Of a DNA stretch of 64,000 nt, positions 1-8,915 are shown piece by piece. The stretch lies in assembly GCF_006443095.1 (NCBI RefSeq), contig NZ_VFWZ01000001.1:496001-560000 (forward strand), read 5' to 3'. The position numbers were made by a program, and so were the translations under genes. Source of the DNA: Aquimarina algicola. Its GTDB lineage: Bacteria > Bacteroidota > Bacteroidia > Flavobacteriales > Flavobacteriaceae. Each line of letters opens with the position of its first letter. Positions within the stretch are counted from its first letter, which is position 1. Under the pieces are notes generated by a model that had not been told where the DNA came from, made no database searches, and saw only the letters and a list, made by a program, of their open reading frames with translations.

Positions 1-754
1 CTGATTTTAGTGAATTCAAAATTTGTAGTTTTTCGCCTTCAACAACCTCTCCTTTAGCGATAATTCGACTTCCTTTTGTCACTCCCCCTCTAGTAGTCAA
101 TACTTTTGTTAGTTCACTTTCTAGCGTACTTTGTGTAAGTTTTTGATTACGCTTAACATTGGGCTTGATCAAATCATAAAACAATGCTATAAAATCACTT
201 TTAAAATCTGCATAATCGCTCTTTTCTATTCTTGAATTTATTGTTTTTGTTACCTCATTAAGAGACAAAATTTGATCGTATGTAATAGCTTCTGCTTTGT
301 TTCCTTTATTTAAAAAAACTTGTCTTTTTTTATCGTATGAGTAGTTTTCTTGTAGCACCCCATATCGATAGATATCATTTAGGATAATTCTTCCAAAAAC
401 TCGTGCCTGATCACTAGAACTACTTTGATCAAGTTCTTTTAGGTAACTGGAAAAAGCTTTGTTATAAGATTCTTTAGCAGTATTTGCGACAATGGTATCA
501 AATTCAAAATAAGGAATCACATTATCTGTAATTCGCTTTTTTTCTACTTCTATCTCTGCTTCTGTTTTGGCAATTGCAAAGTCAAAAGGAGCATATAGAT
601 TTTCATATTGCCATGGTTTTCCTTTTGCAAATTCATATTTAAAAATACCTCCTTTAGGAAAAAGATATACAATAAGTGCAGTAGTACATAAAAAAAGAAA
701 AAATCTATAGATTGTAGATTGACTTTTATAAAATGAATTTAAAAATGTTTTCAC
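1..754 (-). CDS. 7TM-HD (PgpH/YqfF-like) membrane protein, 5' part only
   Basis: The frame reads leftward from a GTG at 754 and runs off the window edge, so about 251 N-terminal residues are present of a family that is usually about 680 long. A single membrane segment (about residues 17-33) is followed by an extracytoplasmic alpha-rich region, the arrangement of the 7TMR-HD extracellular domain. In the family a seven-helix membrane block and a cytoplasmic HD domain that hydrolyses cyclic di-AMP follow, but these lie outside the window. It is divergent from the thiolase, with about 150 bp between them. No in-frame ATG was seen near the start, so GTG is chosen. The family call is by sequence resemblance; the cyclic di-AMP role is inferred. 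Confidence 0.8.
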   Translation of the reverse strand, partial: MKTFLNSFYKSQSTIYRFFLFLCTTALIVYLFPKGGIFKYEFAKGKPWQYENLYAPFDFAIAKTEAEIEVEKKRITDNVIPYFEFDTIVANTAKESYNKAFSSYLKELDQSSSSDQARVFGRIILNDIYRYGVLQENYSYDKKRQVFLNKGNKAEAITYDQILSLNEVTKTINSRIEKSDYADFKSDFIALFYDLIKPNVKRNQKLTQSTLESELTKVLTTRGGVTKGSRIIAKGEVVEGEKLQILNSLKS

Positions 755-902
755 AAAAAATATGCTATGTCTAATAAATATTCAAAAGTACTAAAAAAAT
801 AAGTCTAAGCTGTTTTGTTCTCTTAACAGAAAGTTCACTGTGCATATCCTCTAAAAATGATTAAATTCGCAAAATAACAATACACATATTAAAATATACA
901 TA

Positions 903-2081
903 ATGAGTAAAGAAGTAGTAATAGTATCTGCAGCGCGTACGCCTATTGGAAGTTTTATGGGAAGCCTATCGACTATCCCTGCGACCCAATTAGGAGCAAC
1001 TGCAATAAAAGGTGCTTTAGATAAAATAAATCTTAATCCGGATCTAGTGCAGGAAGTATTTATGGGTAATGTAGTACAAGCCGGAAATGGGCAAGCCCCC
1101 GCTAGACAAGCTGCAATAGCTGCCGGGATTCCAGATCATGTACCTTGTACAACTGTGAATAAAGTTTGTGCCAGTGGTATGAAAGCTGTAATGCATGCTG
1201 CACAAACCATAGCATTGGGAGATGCAGACATTGTTGTTGCCGGCGGAATGGAAAATATGAGTCTTATCCCGCATTATGTACGATTAAGAGCTGGTCATAA
1301 ATTTGGTCCTCAAACATTTGAAGATGGAATGCAACGTGATGGATTAGTAGATGCTTATGATCAAAACGCCATGGGGGTATGTGCCGATCTGTGTGCGAGC
1401 GAATATGATTTCAGTCGTGAAGACCAAGATGCCTTTGCTATACAGTCATATGAACGTTCTGCAAAAGCATGGGCAGAAGGAAAATTTGCTAATGAAGTAG
1501 TTCCTGTAGCTGTTCCCCAAAGAAGAGGAGAACCTATAATGGTAACAGAAGACGAAGAATATAAAAATGTAAAAATAGAAAAAGTACCTGCTCTAAGACC
1601 TGCATTTACCAAAGATGGAACTGTTACTGCTGCCAATGCTTCTACTATTAATGATGGTGCTGGAGCCGTTGTGGTAATGAGTGCAGAAAAAGCTGAAGAA
1701 CTAGGGTTAACTCCTTTGGTAAAAATAAAAAGCTATGCAGATGCTGCTCACGAACCTAAATGGTTTACTACTGCTCCTGCAAAAGCGCTACCAAAAGCAA
1801 TAGAAAAAGCAGGTATTAGCTTAGATGATGTTGATTATTTTGAGTTTAATGAAGCTTTTTCGGTAGTAGGATTAGCAAATCTAAAAATATTAGGTCTCAA
1901 TGATACTAATACTAATGTAAATGGTGGAGCAGTATCTCTTGGTCACCCGCTAGGATGTTCTGGAGTACGAATATTAATTACATTGATGAATGTATTAGAG
2001 CAAAATAATGCCAAAATAGGAGCTGCCGCTATATGTAACGGTGGTGGTGGTGCATCTGCTATGGTCATAGAACGAGCATAA
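903..2081 (+). CDS. acetyl-CoA C-acetyltransferase (thiolase)
   Basis: This is a full-length 392-residue thiolase, the usual size. It condenses two acetyl-CoA molecules or cleaves 3-oxoacyl-CoA in the cytoplasm. The active-site nucleophile is Cys89 in NKVCASGM, His348 sits in SLGHPLGCSG, and the second cysteine Cys378 is in CNGGGGASA, so all three catalytic elements are intact. The short length and the Cys89 context suit the biosynthetic/acetoacetyl-CoA type better than the long-chain FadA type, but substrate range cannot be read from sequence alone. It stands alone, with no adjacent hydroxyacyl-CoA dehydrogenase. Confidence 0.93.
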   Translation: MSKEVVIVSAARTPIGSFMGSLSTIPATQLGATAIKGALDKINLNPDLVQEVFMGNVVQAGNGQAPARQAAIAAGIPDHVPCTTVNKVCASGMKAVMHAAQTIALGDADIVVAGGMENMSLIPHYVRLRAGHKFGPQTFEDGMQRDGLVDAYDQNAMGVCADLCASEYDFSREDQDAFAIQSYERSAKAWAEGKFANEVVPVAVPQRRGEPIMVTEDEEYKNVKIEKVPALRPAFTKDGTVTAANASTINDGAGAVVVMSAEKAEELGLTPLVKIKSYADAAHEPKWFTTAPAKALPKAIEKAGISLDDVDYFEFNEAFSVVGLANLKILGLNDTNTNVNGGAVSLGHPLGCSGVRILITLMNVLEQNNAKIGAAAICNGGGGASAMVIERA

Positions 2082-2146
2082 GCTTTTTATATCAGCATTG
2101 TACCCAATTTATAATCAATCATTAATTTAAGTATTCATAAAAATTC

Positions 2147-2896
2147 ATGCAATACGGTATTTGCAACTTAAGTATTGTTCCCTTGCGTTTTGAGCCAAAA
2201 GATATGAGTGAAATGGTTTCTCAAGTATTATATGGCGACCTTTTCAAAATTCTTGAAAAACGTAAAAAATGGAGTAAAATTCGTCTGGCTTATGATAATT
2301 ACGAAGGCTGGATAGATAATAAACAGTACTTAACAATTACAAAAGAAGAATATACAGATTTTATTAATAAACCTATGTCGCTTGTCGGTGATATGGTCGA
2401 ATTTATCAGTACCAAAGACAATCAATTGATGCCAGTTGTATTGGGCTCTTCTTTAGTTGCGCTTGATTTTTTTGAACACCATTTTGAAGGTGCAAGGATT
2501 GATGAAAAACAATTAAAACAAAAAATAGTAGACACCGCATTTCTATTTCTGAATGCCCCTTATTTATGGGGTGGTAAAACCAATTTTGGAATAGATTGTA
2601 GTGGTTTTACTCAAATGGTATACAAACTTAATGGATATCCCCTGCTTAGAGATGCTTCTCAACAAGCTACAATGGGAGATCCATTAAGTTTTATTGAAGA
2701 AAGTGAACCGGGGGACTTAGCTTTTTTTGATAACGAAGAAGGAATGATTACACACGTAGGCATTATGATGAAAGATAATTATATCATTCATGCACACGGA
2801 AAAGTAAGGATAGATAGAATCGACCATACAGGAATCTATAATTCAGAAAAACGCACTCATACTCATAAACTCAGAGTGATAAAAAAAATCATTTAA
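2147..2896 (+). CDS. C40 family NlpC/P60 peptidase with SH3-like N-terminus
   Basis: The 249-residue protein has a bacterial SH3-like region (about 1-70) and a C-terminal NlpC/P60 domain (about 120-245). Catalytic residues are visible: Cys151 in GIDCSGF, His203 in THVGIM and a third polar residue around His215/His217 in the HAHGK segment. Family members cut the D-gamma-glutamyl-meso-diaminopimelate bond or similar links of murein stem peptides. No signal peptide is evident at the chosen ATG, as in several flavobacterial homologues that recycle murein peptides in the cytoplasm. It may also be exported by an unrecognised route. It follows the thiolase by 65 bp in the same direction. Confidence 0.88.
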   Translation: MQYGICNLSIVPLRFEPKDMSEMVSQVLYGDLFKILEKRKKWSKIRLAYDNYEGWIDNKQYLTITKEEYTDFINKPMSLVGDMVEFISTKDNQLMPVVLGSSLVALDFFEHHFEGARIDEKQLKQKIVDTAFLFLNAPYLWGGKTNFGIDCSGFTQMVYKLNGYPLLRDASQQATMGDPLSFIEESEPGDLAFFDNEEGMITHVGIMMKDNYIIHAHGKVRIDRIDHTGIYNSEKRTHTHKLRVIKKII

Positions 2897-2980
2897 GTCT
2901 TTAAGAATTATAATATTTTTATTGCTTTTACATACTATCTATAAATCAAAATTGGTAAGTTTATAGATATATAAAATAGT

Positions 2981-3433
2981 ATGGTATTTAGAAAAGCTGT
3001 TATAGAAGACGTCCCCTATATTGTAAAAATGATTGCAGATGATCCTCTTGGCAAAATAAGAGAACAGTACACCCACCCTCTTCCTGAATCATACTACAAA
3101 GCCTTTTTTGCCATTAATTCTGATCATAACCAAGAACTTATTGTAGTAGAAAATGATCACAAAGAGATCATTGGCACATTACAGCTCAGTTTTATACAAT
3201 ATCTTACTTATCAGGGTGGATTGAGAGCTCAAATTGAAGCGGTACGAATAAGAAAAGATGTAAGAGATCAAGGAATCGGTAAACAAATGTTTGAATGGGC
3301 TATTGCAAGAGCCAAAAAACGAAAAGCTCATGTTTTACAACTCACAAGTGATAAAAACAGACCCAAGGCTATTCAATTCTATGAAAAACTTGGTTTTATC
3401 GCCTCTCACGAAGGAATGAAATTACATTTTTAA
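2981..3433 (+). CDS. GNAT family N-acetyltransferase
   Basis: This 150-residue single-domain protein has the GNAT acetyl-CoA pyrophosphate loop at residues 95-100 (RDQGIG) and the conserved C-terminal FYEKLGFI motif at 133-140. It should transfer an acetyl group from acetyl-CoA to an amine in the cytoplasm; the acceptor is unknown. Length is normal for the family. It is followed after 21 bp by a second, only distantly similar GNAT gene, so the two may be co-transcribed. Confidence 0.87.
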   Translation: MVFRKAVIEDVPYIVKMIADDPLGKIREQYTHPLPESYYKAFFAINSDHNQELIVVENDHKEIIGTLQLSFIQYLTYQGGLRAQIEAVRIRKDVRDQGIGKQMFEWAIARAKKRKAHVLQLTSDKNRPKAIQFYEKLGFIASHEGMKLHF

Positions 3434-3454
3434 TTAAACTTATGATTAAGTACA

Positions 3455-3994
3455 ATGTCTGAAGTAGTATCCATACAATTAGTGAAAGTTCTGGTAAGTG
3501 AAAATAAAACACTATTAGAAATAGGCAGGCAAACATTTTATGATGCATTTGGACCACCTGTAAACACAGAAAAAAATATCAATGAGTATTTAAATAAAAA
3601 GTTTACTCTAGATCAAATTACTAAAGAATTCAACAATAAAAATTCATTCTTTTATTTTGCTAAATATAAAAACAGTATTGTTGGGTATTTAAAACTTAAT
3701 ATCCTTGATGCGCAAACAGAAGATGTAAAAGGCAATACTCTCGAAATAGAACGTATATATGTTTTAAAAGAGTTTCAAGGTAAAAAAATCGGACATCAGC
3801 TAATACAAGAAACAATAAAAATAGCAAAAAATAAAAATGTAGACTTTATTTGGCTTGGTGTATGGCAAAAAAATCCTAAAGCTATACAATTCTATCAAAA
3901 AAATGGTTTTATTCCTTTCGATAAACATCAATTCAAGTTAGGGACAGATATCCAGACCGATATTTTGATGAAACGCAAACTAACTGAGAAATAG
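3455..3994 (+). CDS. GNAT family N-acetyltransferase (PaiA-like)
   Basis: A 179-residue GNAT protein with the acetyl-CoA loop at QGKKIG (108-113) and FYQKNGFI at 146-153. The N-terminal pattern, with an aromatic-rich TFYDAFG segment near residues 27-33 followed by an Asn-rich stretch, resembles the PaiA/SpeG-type polyamine or protease-regulator acetyltransferases of Gram-positive bacteria and Bacteroidetes. The substrate assignment is only by resemblance. It lies directly behind another GNAT gene and before a TetR regulator. Confidence 0.85.
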   Translation: MSEVVSIQLVKVLVSENKTLLEIGRQTFYDAFGPPVNTEKNINEYLNKKFTLDQITKEFNNKNSFFYFAKYKNSIVGYLKLNILDAQTEDVKGNTLEIERIYVLKEFQGKKIGHQLIQETIKIAKNKNVDFIWLGVWQKNPKAIQFYQKNGFIPFDKHQFKLGTDIQTDILMKRKLTEK

Positions 3995-4042
3995 AAAAAT
4001 TATGTTTTCTATAACAATTAGTTACATTTAATTAATTAAATT

Positions 4043-4058
4043 TGAAACGTTCATTTCA
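4043..4058. promoter_or_regulatory. TetR operator upstream of tetR-like gene
   Basis: The 16-bp imperfect palindrome TGAAACGTTCATTTCA lies 7 bp before the start of the TetR-family gene. Its reverse complement matches the site at 4664-4679 in 15 of 16 positions, so the two gene starts share one recognition sequence. Position and symmetry suggest autorepression. The pairing is seen directly; binding by this regulator is inferred. Confidence 0.6.
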
Positions 4059-4064
4059 TTTAAA

Positions 4065-4646
4065 ATGCCGAAGTCAGAAACATTTAATAGAAACGAAGTA
4101 CTGCAAAATGCAGCTCTTATATTCCATAAAAAAGGATATAATGGTACATCAATGCAGGATTTAGTAGATGCTACTTCATTAAATAGATCAAGCATTTATA
4201 ATTCCTTTGGCAGTAAGTTAACAATGTTCTTAAAAGTCCTATCTTATTATCAAACTAATCTTGATCATAATTTTAGCAAAGAACTTGTAAAGTCGTACAA
4301 TGCAAAAGAATCGATAGAAACTATTTTCAACCTTCATGTGGAAGAGATTATAAATGATGACGACAGAAAAGGTTGTATGATTGTAAATTGTAAATCAGAA
4401 ATGGCAAATCAAGAGCCATCCATCAAATCTTTTACAGAAAAAAATCAAGACAAAATGATTGCTTCCTTAGAAGATATTGTAAGTAAGGGGCAAATGGAAA
4501 AAATCTTTAATCAAGACCAAACTGCTTATCAATATGCATTATATCTTTTCTCTTCTATACAAGGGTTAAGAATGACAGGTATTTTAAATAAAAACGAAGA
4601 AGATCTACAACACCTAGTAAGTACGATATTAAAAGTACTATACTAA
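4065..4646 (+). CDS. TetR/AcrR family transcriptional regulator
   Basis: The protein is 193 residues long, a typical length for the family. An N-terminal helix-turn-helix domain (about 8-55) contains the conserved ALIFHKKGYNGTSM and SSIYNSFGSK segments that form the DNA-binding helices. The C-terminal region resembles the YcdC/AcrR ligand-binding half. It should act as a cytoplasmic repressor released by a small hydrophobic ligand. The downstream SDR gene and its own promoter carry near-identical 16-bp operators, which identifies the likely regulon. Confidence 0.9.
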   Translation: MPKSETFNRNEVLQNAALIFHKKGYNGTSMQDLVDATSLNRSSIYNSFGSKLTMFLKVLSYYQTNLDHNFSKELVKSYNAKESIETIFNLHVEEIINDDDRKGCMIVNCKSEMANQEPSIKSFTEKNQDKMIASLEDIVSKGQMEKIFNQDQTAYQYALYLFSSIQGLRMTGILNKNEEDLQHLVSTILKVLY

Positions 4647-4663
4647 TTTTTTTTAATCAAAAT

Positions 4664-4679
4664 TGAAATGATCGTTTCA
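4664..4679. promoter_or_regulatory. TetR operator upstream of SDR gene
   Basis: TGAAATGATCGTTTCA is a 16-bp imperfect palindrome in the 59-bp gap between the TetR gene and the SDR gene. It is the reverse-complement match, with one mismatch, of the site in front of the TetR gene. This implies that the SDR gene has its own promoter repressed by the TetR protein. Confidence 0.6.
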
Positions 4680-4705
4680 AATAAATTCATATAAAAACAA
4701 ATACA

Positions 4706-5455
4706 ATGAAAAAATTAGAAAACAAAGTAGCAGTAATTACCGGAGCCAATAGTGGAATAGGATTGGCAACTGCAAAATTATATCTTAAAGAAGGAGCAAA
4801 AGTTGTACTCTCTGGCAGACGACAAGAGGCACTAGATGAAGTTTCTAAAGAACTTGAAGGTGATTTTATTACCATCAAAGCAGATGTATCTAAATTAGAA
4901 GATAATCAAAAATTAATAAAAGAAGCAGTAGAAAAATATGGAAAAATAGATGTGTTATTTCTTAATGCAGGAATTGCTCCTGTTTCGCCCGCAGAAGAAA
5001 TAACAGAAGAGCACTACAATACTTTGTTCGATACTAATGTTAAAGGACCGATTTTGGCAACAAAAGAAGCACTACCCCATTTAAATGATGGAGGAACAGT
5101 TTTATTTACAAACTCTATAGTTCATCAAAAAGGTTTTGAAGGGTTGGGTGTCTATTCTGCCACCAAAGGTGCACTAAGAGCGTATCAAAAAGTTCTTACC
5201 GCAGAGGTAAAATCAAGAGGGATACGAGTAAACTCTATTGCTCCGGGGCCAATTGCAACACCTATTTATGACAAAATGGGATTACCAAAAGAAACTGTAG
5301 AAGAAATGGGCAAAGGTTTTGCACAACAAGTTCCCCTAGGTAGATTTGGTACTTCAGAAGAAATTGCAAAATCAGCACTATTCTTGGCTTCGGAAGATGC
5401 ATCATACATTAATGGTATAGAATTAGAAGTTGATGGTGGATTAAGCCAGATATAA
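4706..5455 (+). CDS. SDR family NAD(P)-dependent oxidoreductase
   Basis: A classical 249-residue short-chain dehydrogenase. The nucleotide-binding motif is TGANSGIG (12-19), NAG is at 87-89, and the catalytic Ser137, Tyr150 and Lys154 (YSATK) are in place. The Arg pair at 38-39 (SGRR) favours NADPH. The C-terminal VDGG motif is also conserved. It probably reduces a carbonyl compound in the cytoplasm. Control by the preceding TetR gene, through the operator 27 bp upstream, is a common arrangement for electrophile-responsive reductases; the substrate is unknown. Confidence 0.92.
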   Translation: MKKLENKVAVITGANSGIGLATAKLYLKEGAKVVLSGRRQEALDEVSKELEGDFITIKADVSKLEDNQKLIKEAVEKYGKIDVLFLNAGIAPVSPAEEITEEHYNTLFDTNVKGPILATKEALPHLNDGGTVLFTNSIVHQKGFEGLGVYSATKGALRAYQKVLTAEVKSRGIRVNSIAPGPIATPIYDKMGLPKETVEEMGKGFAQQVPLGRFGTSEEIAKSALFLASEDASYINGIELEVDGGLSQI

Positions 5456-5480
5456 CACCAAACAAGTCACTTTTGTTTGT

Positions 5481-5533
5481 AAAACCACATAAGGCGAAAA
5501 AGAAAATGTTAAACGCTTCTCTTATGTGGTTTT
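5481..5533. terminator. bidirectional intrinsic terminator
   Basis: A 13-bp perfect stem (AAAACCACATAAG with CTTATGTGGTTTT) encloses a 27-nt loop and has T-rich flanks on both strands. It sits between the convergent SDR gene and the TfoX-like gene and overlaps the stop of the latter, so it can end both transcripts. Confidence 0.7.
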
Positions 5534-5904
5534 TATTTTGTCGTATTCTTTTTCTTTTTTTTCTTCGGTTTCGGGATCACACCTACATAAGGGCTATTTT
5601 GTTTTATTAATGTTGCGATAGTCTCTACTCCTTCTTCAAAATAATCAGAATCTGCTGGTAATAATATCCACGATTTTATAGGATACATTTTAATCATCCT
5701 CAAATCTTTGATTTGTTCTTTTAACGATTCATGAAAATCTATTTTAGTAGCTATCCAAACTCCATTATCATCGTTATTACTCTCTTTTTCGCGAAGACAA
5801 AAAACAATCTTTTCTTTATAGTAAAAGGCATCAATCCCAAACATTTTTTTATGCCTTAACTCTAAGGGATACAACCTCTCTAAGATAAAATCATATGGTA
5901 TCAT
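5533..5904 (-). CDS. TfoX N-terminal-like small protein
   Basis: This 123-residue protein has an LRHKKMFGIDAFYYK segment, like the MFGG motif of TfoX/Sxy N-terminal domains, and a later WILLPAD segment also reminiscent of that fold. The last 15 residues are almost all lysine, so the tail is strongly basic. It lacks the TfoX C-terminal domain. The family call is by motif only, and there is no evidence for a role in competence. It lies 9 bp downstream of the DUF2461 gene on the same strand, suggesting co-transcription. Confidence 0.55.
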   Translation of the reverse strand: MIPYDFILERLYPLELRHKKMFGIDAFYYKEKIVFCLREKESNNDDNGVWIATKIDFHESLKEQIKDLRMIKMYPIKSWILLPADSDYFEEGVETIATLIKQNSPYVGVIPKPKKKKKKNTTK

Positions 5905-5913
5905 TATTTACTT

Positions 5914-6591
5914 TTAATCAATTAATGATACTCCATTGAGATCTGTTGTAAGTACATCACTCATATAATCAAAAAATGGTCGAAGCAGTTCATAATGATA
6001 TACTACTTTATCCAAAAAATCATCTGCAAAAACTTCTTTATCGGTATAACTATATGTCACAAAAAATGATTTATTTTTGATTAAATCTATTGCCGGATGG
6101 TCTTTACTAAATCCTTTTGGAGCCGTTTTTACTTGATATTCTGTATTAAATCCTCCAAAAGCCTTTTTAAAATCCGGATATGCAAGGATCTCCCTTATTT
6201 CTTCGTCATCCATTTCAAACTCTTTTCGTATTCGTAACAAATCAGGAGATTCTGGAGAGAAAAAACCTCCTCCCATCAAAGAGTTCCCGGGTTCTAGTCG
6301 TAAATAATACCCGCCTCTTCGATGCGCTCCTGCTCTGCTAAAACTTGCACTTCGATGTACATTATATGGAGTTTTGTCCTTACTAAATCGAACATCTCTA
6401 TTGATTCTAAACACTTTTGTTTTTTCGATCTCATCCTTTTCATTTAAACGTTCTACAATATTCGAATAGAATGCTTTCAACTCTTTTTCATTTTTTTGAT
6501 ATATTTTTTTGTTATCTGTCATCCAGTCTCTGTGATTATTCTTCTTTAAATCTTTCAAAAAATCAAAGACTCCTTTTGATATAGTGCTCAT
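5914..6591 (-). CDS. DUF2461 domain-containing protein
   Basis: The chosen start is the ATG at 6591, giving 225 residues that begin MSTISKGVFDFLKDL. The open frame extends 33 codons upstream, but that part is hydrophobic and low in similarity to the family. DUF2461 (TIGR02453) features are clear: NHRDWM near the start, FRINRDVRFSKDKTPY in the middle, and the glycine-rich GGYYLRLEPG segment. The function of the family is unknown. It is divergent from cysE and about 200 bp from it. Confidence 0.85.
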   Translation of the reverse strand: MSTISKGVFDFLKDLKKNNHRDWMTDNKKIYQKNEKELKAFYSNIVERLNEKDEIEKTKVFRINRDVRFSKDKTPYNVHRSASFSRAGAHRRGGYYLRLEPGNSLMGGGFFSPESPDLLRIRKEFEMDDEEIREILAYPDFKKAFGGFNTEYQVKTAPKGFSKDHPAIDLIKNKSFFVTYSYTDKEVFADDFLDKVVYHYELLRPFFDYMSDVLTTDLNGVSLID

Positions 6592-6787
6592 ATAGCCAAT
6601 TTTTAATTCTAATATTTTTGTGAAACAACAATCAATTCGATGATTGATATTTTCTAAAAATAAAAGAATAATCTGAATTATAGAGATCAATACTTATCAA
6701 TACTTAAAAAATGTAAGTTTTTAGGTTTTTATAAGACTTTTATATCCCCTATTTGATATATTTACTTTAGTTTTCAAATCCAAAGCA

Positions 6788-7579
6788 ATGACGACAAAAA
6801 GAAATCAGATTATTGCTCAAATAGAAGAGCAAAAAAAGAATCCGAATCTGAAATTAAAACTAAAAGAGAGAACAGAATATTTTACTAACCTTCTGTTCTA
6901 TACTTTATTTGATACTGATACCGAAGTAGAGAAAAATATTGACCTTTTAGAAAAAACATTTGAAGAATTAATTGATCTTGCTTGTTGGGAGACTGAAAAA
7001 CCTTGTTATAAACTGTGGGAATCTTATTTAGAAGCATTACCCGAAATTTTAGAAAAACTAAATCGGGATGCAGAAGCTTTTATGAAAAGTGATCCTGCAG
7101 CCAACTCTATTGAAGAAGTATATCTTGCTTATCCTGGATTTTATGCCATTGCTATTTATAGACTTAGTCATGAATTGCTAAAGTTCGGATTACCACTTGT
7201 ACCAAGATTAATGACAGAATATTCACATAGGTTAACAGGAACAGATATCAATCCTGCTGCAGAAATAGGAGATTCATTCTTTATCGATCATGCAACGGGT
7301 ATCGTTATCGGAGAAACTGCAATTATTAAAAATAATGTAAAAATATATCAAGGCGTTACTTTGGGAGGATTATATGTAGATAGAAAACTACGTAACGTAA
7401 AACGTCATCCCACTGTAGAGGATAATGTTACTATTTATGCCAATGCAACAATCCTAGGAGGAAGTACAGTAATTGGAGCAAATAGCACTATTGGCGGGAA
7501 TACTTGGATTACATCCTCTGTTCCAGAAAATTCAATCATTTCAAACACAGCAGAAATCAAGATTAAAAAAGTAGTTTAA
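6788..7579 (+). CDS. cysE: serine O-acetyltransferase
   Basis: The 263-residue enzyme acetylates L-serine with acetyl-CoA, the first step of cysteine synthesis. An alpha-helical N-terminal region (about 1-150) is followed by a left-handed beta-helix with hexapeptide repeats (about 160-255). The DHATGIVIGETA active-site segment, with its catalytic His, is present, as is the GGNTWIT turn. The stop overlaps the start of the next gene by one base (TAATG), so the two are translationally coupled. That partner is the O-acetylserine sulfhydrylase, which uses the product. Confidence 0.95.
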   Translation: MTTKRNQIIAQIEEQKKNPNLKLKLKERTEYFTNLLFYTLFDTDTEVEKNIDLLEKTFEELIDLACWETEKPCYKLWESYLEALPEILEKLNRDAEAFMKSDPAANSIEEVYLAYPGFYAIAIYRLSHELLKFGLPLVPRLMTEYSHRLTGTDINPAAEIGDSFFIDHATGIVIGETAIIKNNVKIYQGVTLGGLYVDRKLRNVKRHPTVEDNVTIYANATILGGSTVIGANSTIGGNTWITSSVPENSIISNTAEIKIKKVV

Positions 7580-8463
7580 TGTCACATAGCATCTTAGACC
7601 TGATAGGAAACACTCCTATTATAAAATCATCTACATTACTCAAAAACCCTAATATCACATTATATTTTAAACTAGAAGGACACAACCCTGGTGGTAGTGT
7701 AAAAGATCGTGCTGCATATAATATGATCAAATCTGCTCTAGATCGAGGTGATATTGATCAGAATACTCAACTTATAGAAGCTACAAGTGGAAATACTGGT
7801 ATTGCATTGGCAATGATCGCCGGTATTTTTAAATTAAATATCGAATTAGTAATGCCCGAGAATTCTACCAAAGAACGGGTACAAACCATGAGAGCATACG
7901 GAGCCAAAGTAACCCTAACCTCTTCAGATGTTGGTATAGAAGGTGCTAGAGATTATGCAGAAGCTAAGGTAAAAAATGAAGGGTTTGTAATGCTTAATCA
8001 GTTTGCTAATGATGACAATTGGAAAGCTCATTACAAAACTACCGGTCCAGAAATTTGGAGAGATACCAAAGGGACTGTGACTCATTTTGTCTCTTCTATG
8101 GGCACAACAGGAACCATTATGGGTACTTCTACATACTTAAAAGAACAATCTACAGATGTACAAATAGTTGGCGTACAACCTACAGACGAATCTAGAATAC
8201 CAGGAATTAGAAAATGGCCAAAAGAATATTTACCAAAAATATTTAACCCACAAAAAGTAGATCAGGTAATAGAAGTTAGTCAGGAAGAAGCAACAGCTAT
8301 GGCAAAAAGACTAGCCAAAGAAGAAGGTGTATTTTCTGGTATGAGTAGCGGAGGTTCTGTAACCGCTGCCTTAAAGCTTGCCGAGACATTAGATAAAGGT
8401 GTAATTGTTGCTATTATTTGTGATCGTGGAGACCGATATTTAAGTTCTGATTTGTTTGAATAA
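7579..8463 (+). CDS. cysM: cysteine synthase (O-acetylserine sulfhydrylase B type)
   Basis: A 294-residue fold-type II PLP enzyme. Lys42 in GGSVKDRAA is the PLP lysine, and ATSGNTG (around residue 69-75) holds the asparagine loop that binds substrate. It converts O-acetylserine and sulfide (or thiosulfate) to cysteine. Its length is closer to CysM than CysK. It overlaps cysE by one base and forms a two-gene cysteine operon. No riboswitch-like leader was seen upstream of cysE. Confidence 0.95.
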   Translation: MSHSILDLIGNTPIIKSSTLLKNPNITLYFKLEGHNPGGSVKDRAAYNMIKSALDRGDIDQNTQLIEATSGNTGIALAMIAGIFKLNIELVMPENSTKERVQTMRAYGAKVTLTSSDVGIEGARDYAEAKVKNEGFVMLNQFANDDNWKAHYKTTGPEIWRDTKGTVTHFVSSMGTTGTIMGTSTYLKEQSTDVQIVGVQPTDESRIPGIRKWPKEYLPKIFNPQKVDQVIEVSQEEATAMAKRLAKEEGVFSGMSSGGSVTAALKLAETLDKGVIVAIICDRGDRYLSSDLFE

Positions 8464-8540
8464 TTTTTTAGCTAAAAAAGATAAAACCAATAGTCATTTT
8501 GATAGTATCAATTAATACACTTTTTTAAAAGAATAGTAAA

Positions 8541-8915
8541 ATGCTTGAAAAAAATAAGAAAAATGCAATTTCATTCTACAAAATGGCATATGAAGGTGAT
8601 CCAAAACAAGCTGTAGAAAAGTATGTGGGTAAAGAATATATTCAACACAACCCTGATGTAAAAGATGGTAAAGACGGTTTCATCGAATATTTTGAACGTA
8701 TGCAAAATGAGTACCCTGATAAATCTATTGATTTTGTAAGATGTATTGCTCAAGGTGATTTAGTTGCTTTACATACGCATCAAGTCTGGCCTGATAATGA
8801 TGAATATATCACAATGGATTTTTTTAGATTCGATAATAATGGCAAGATTATAGAGCACTGGGACGCTATCCAACAAATCCCCAGCTCTTCTGCAAATACA
8901 AATACCATGTATTGA
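8541..8915 (+). CDS. NTF2-like / SnoaL-like protein
   Basis: This 124-residue protein is of the nuclear transport factor 2-like fold. It has a YIQHNPDVKDG segment after the first helices and a C-terminal HWDAIQQIP strand, typical of SnoaL-like proteins in which the conserved His and Asp line a pocket. Members include cyclases, isomerases and many proteins of unknown role, so no substrate is proposed. No signal peptide was seen. It stands alone before the 611-bp gap leading to vgrG. Confidence 0.82.
   Translation: MLEKNKKNAISFYKMAYEGDPKQAVEKYVGKEYIQHNPDVKDGKDGFIEYFERMQNEYPDKSIDFVRCIAQGDLVALHTHQVWPDNDEYITMDFFRFDNNGKIIEHWDAIQQIPSSSANTNTMY

Noticed and set aside
6592..6690. N-terminal extension of the DUF2461 gene
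   Set aside because: The 33 added residues are hydrophobic with no family similarity; the ATG at 6591 matches the usual start of the domain.
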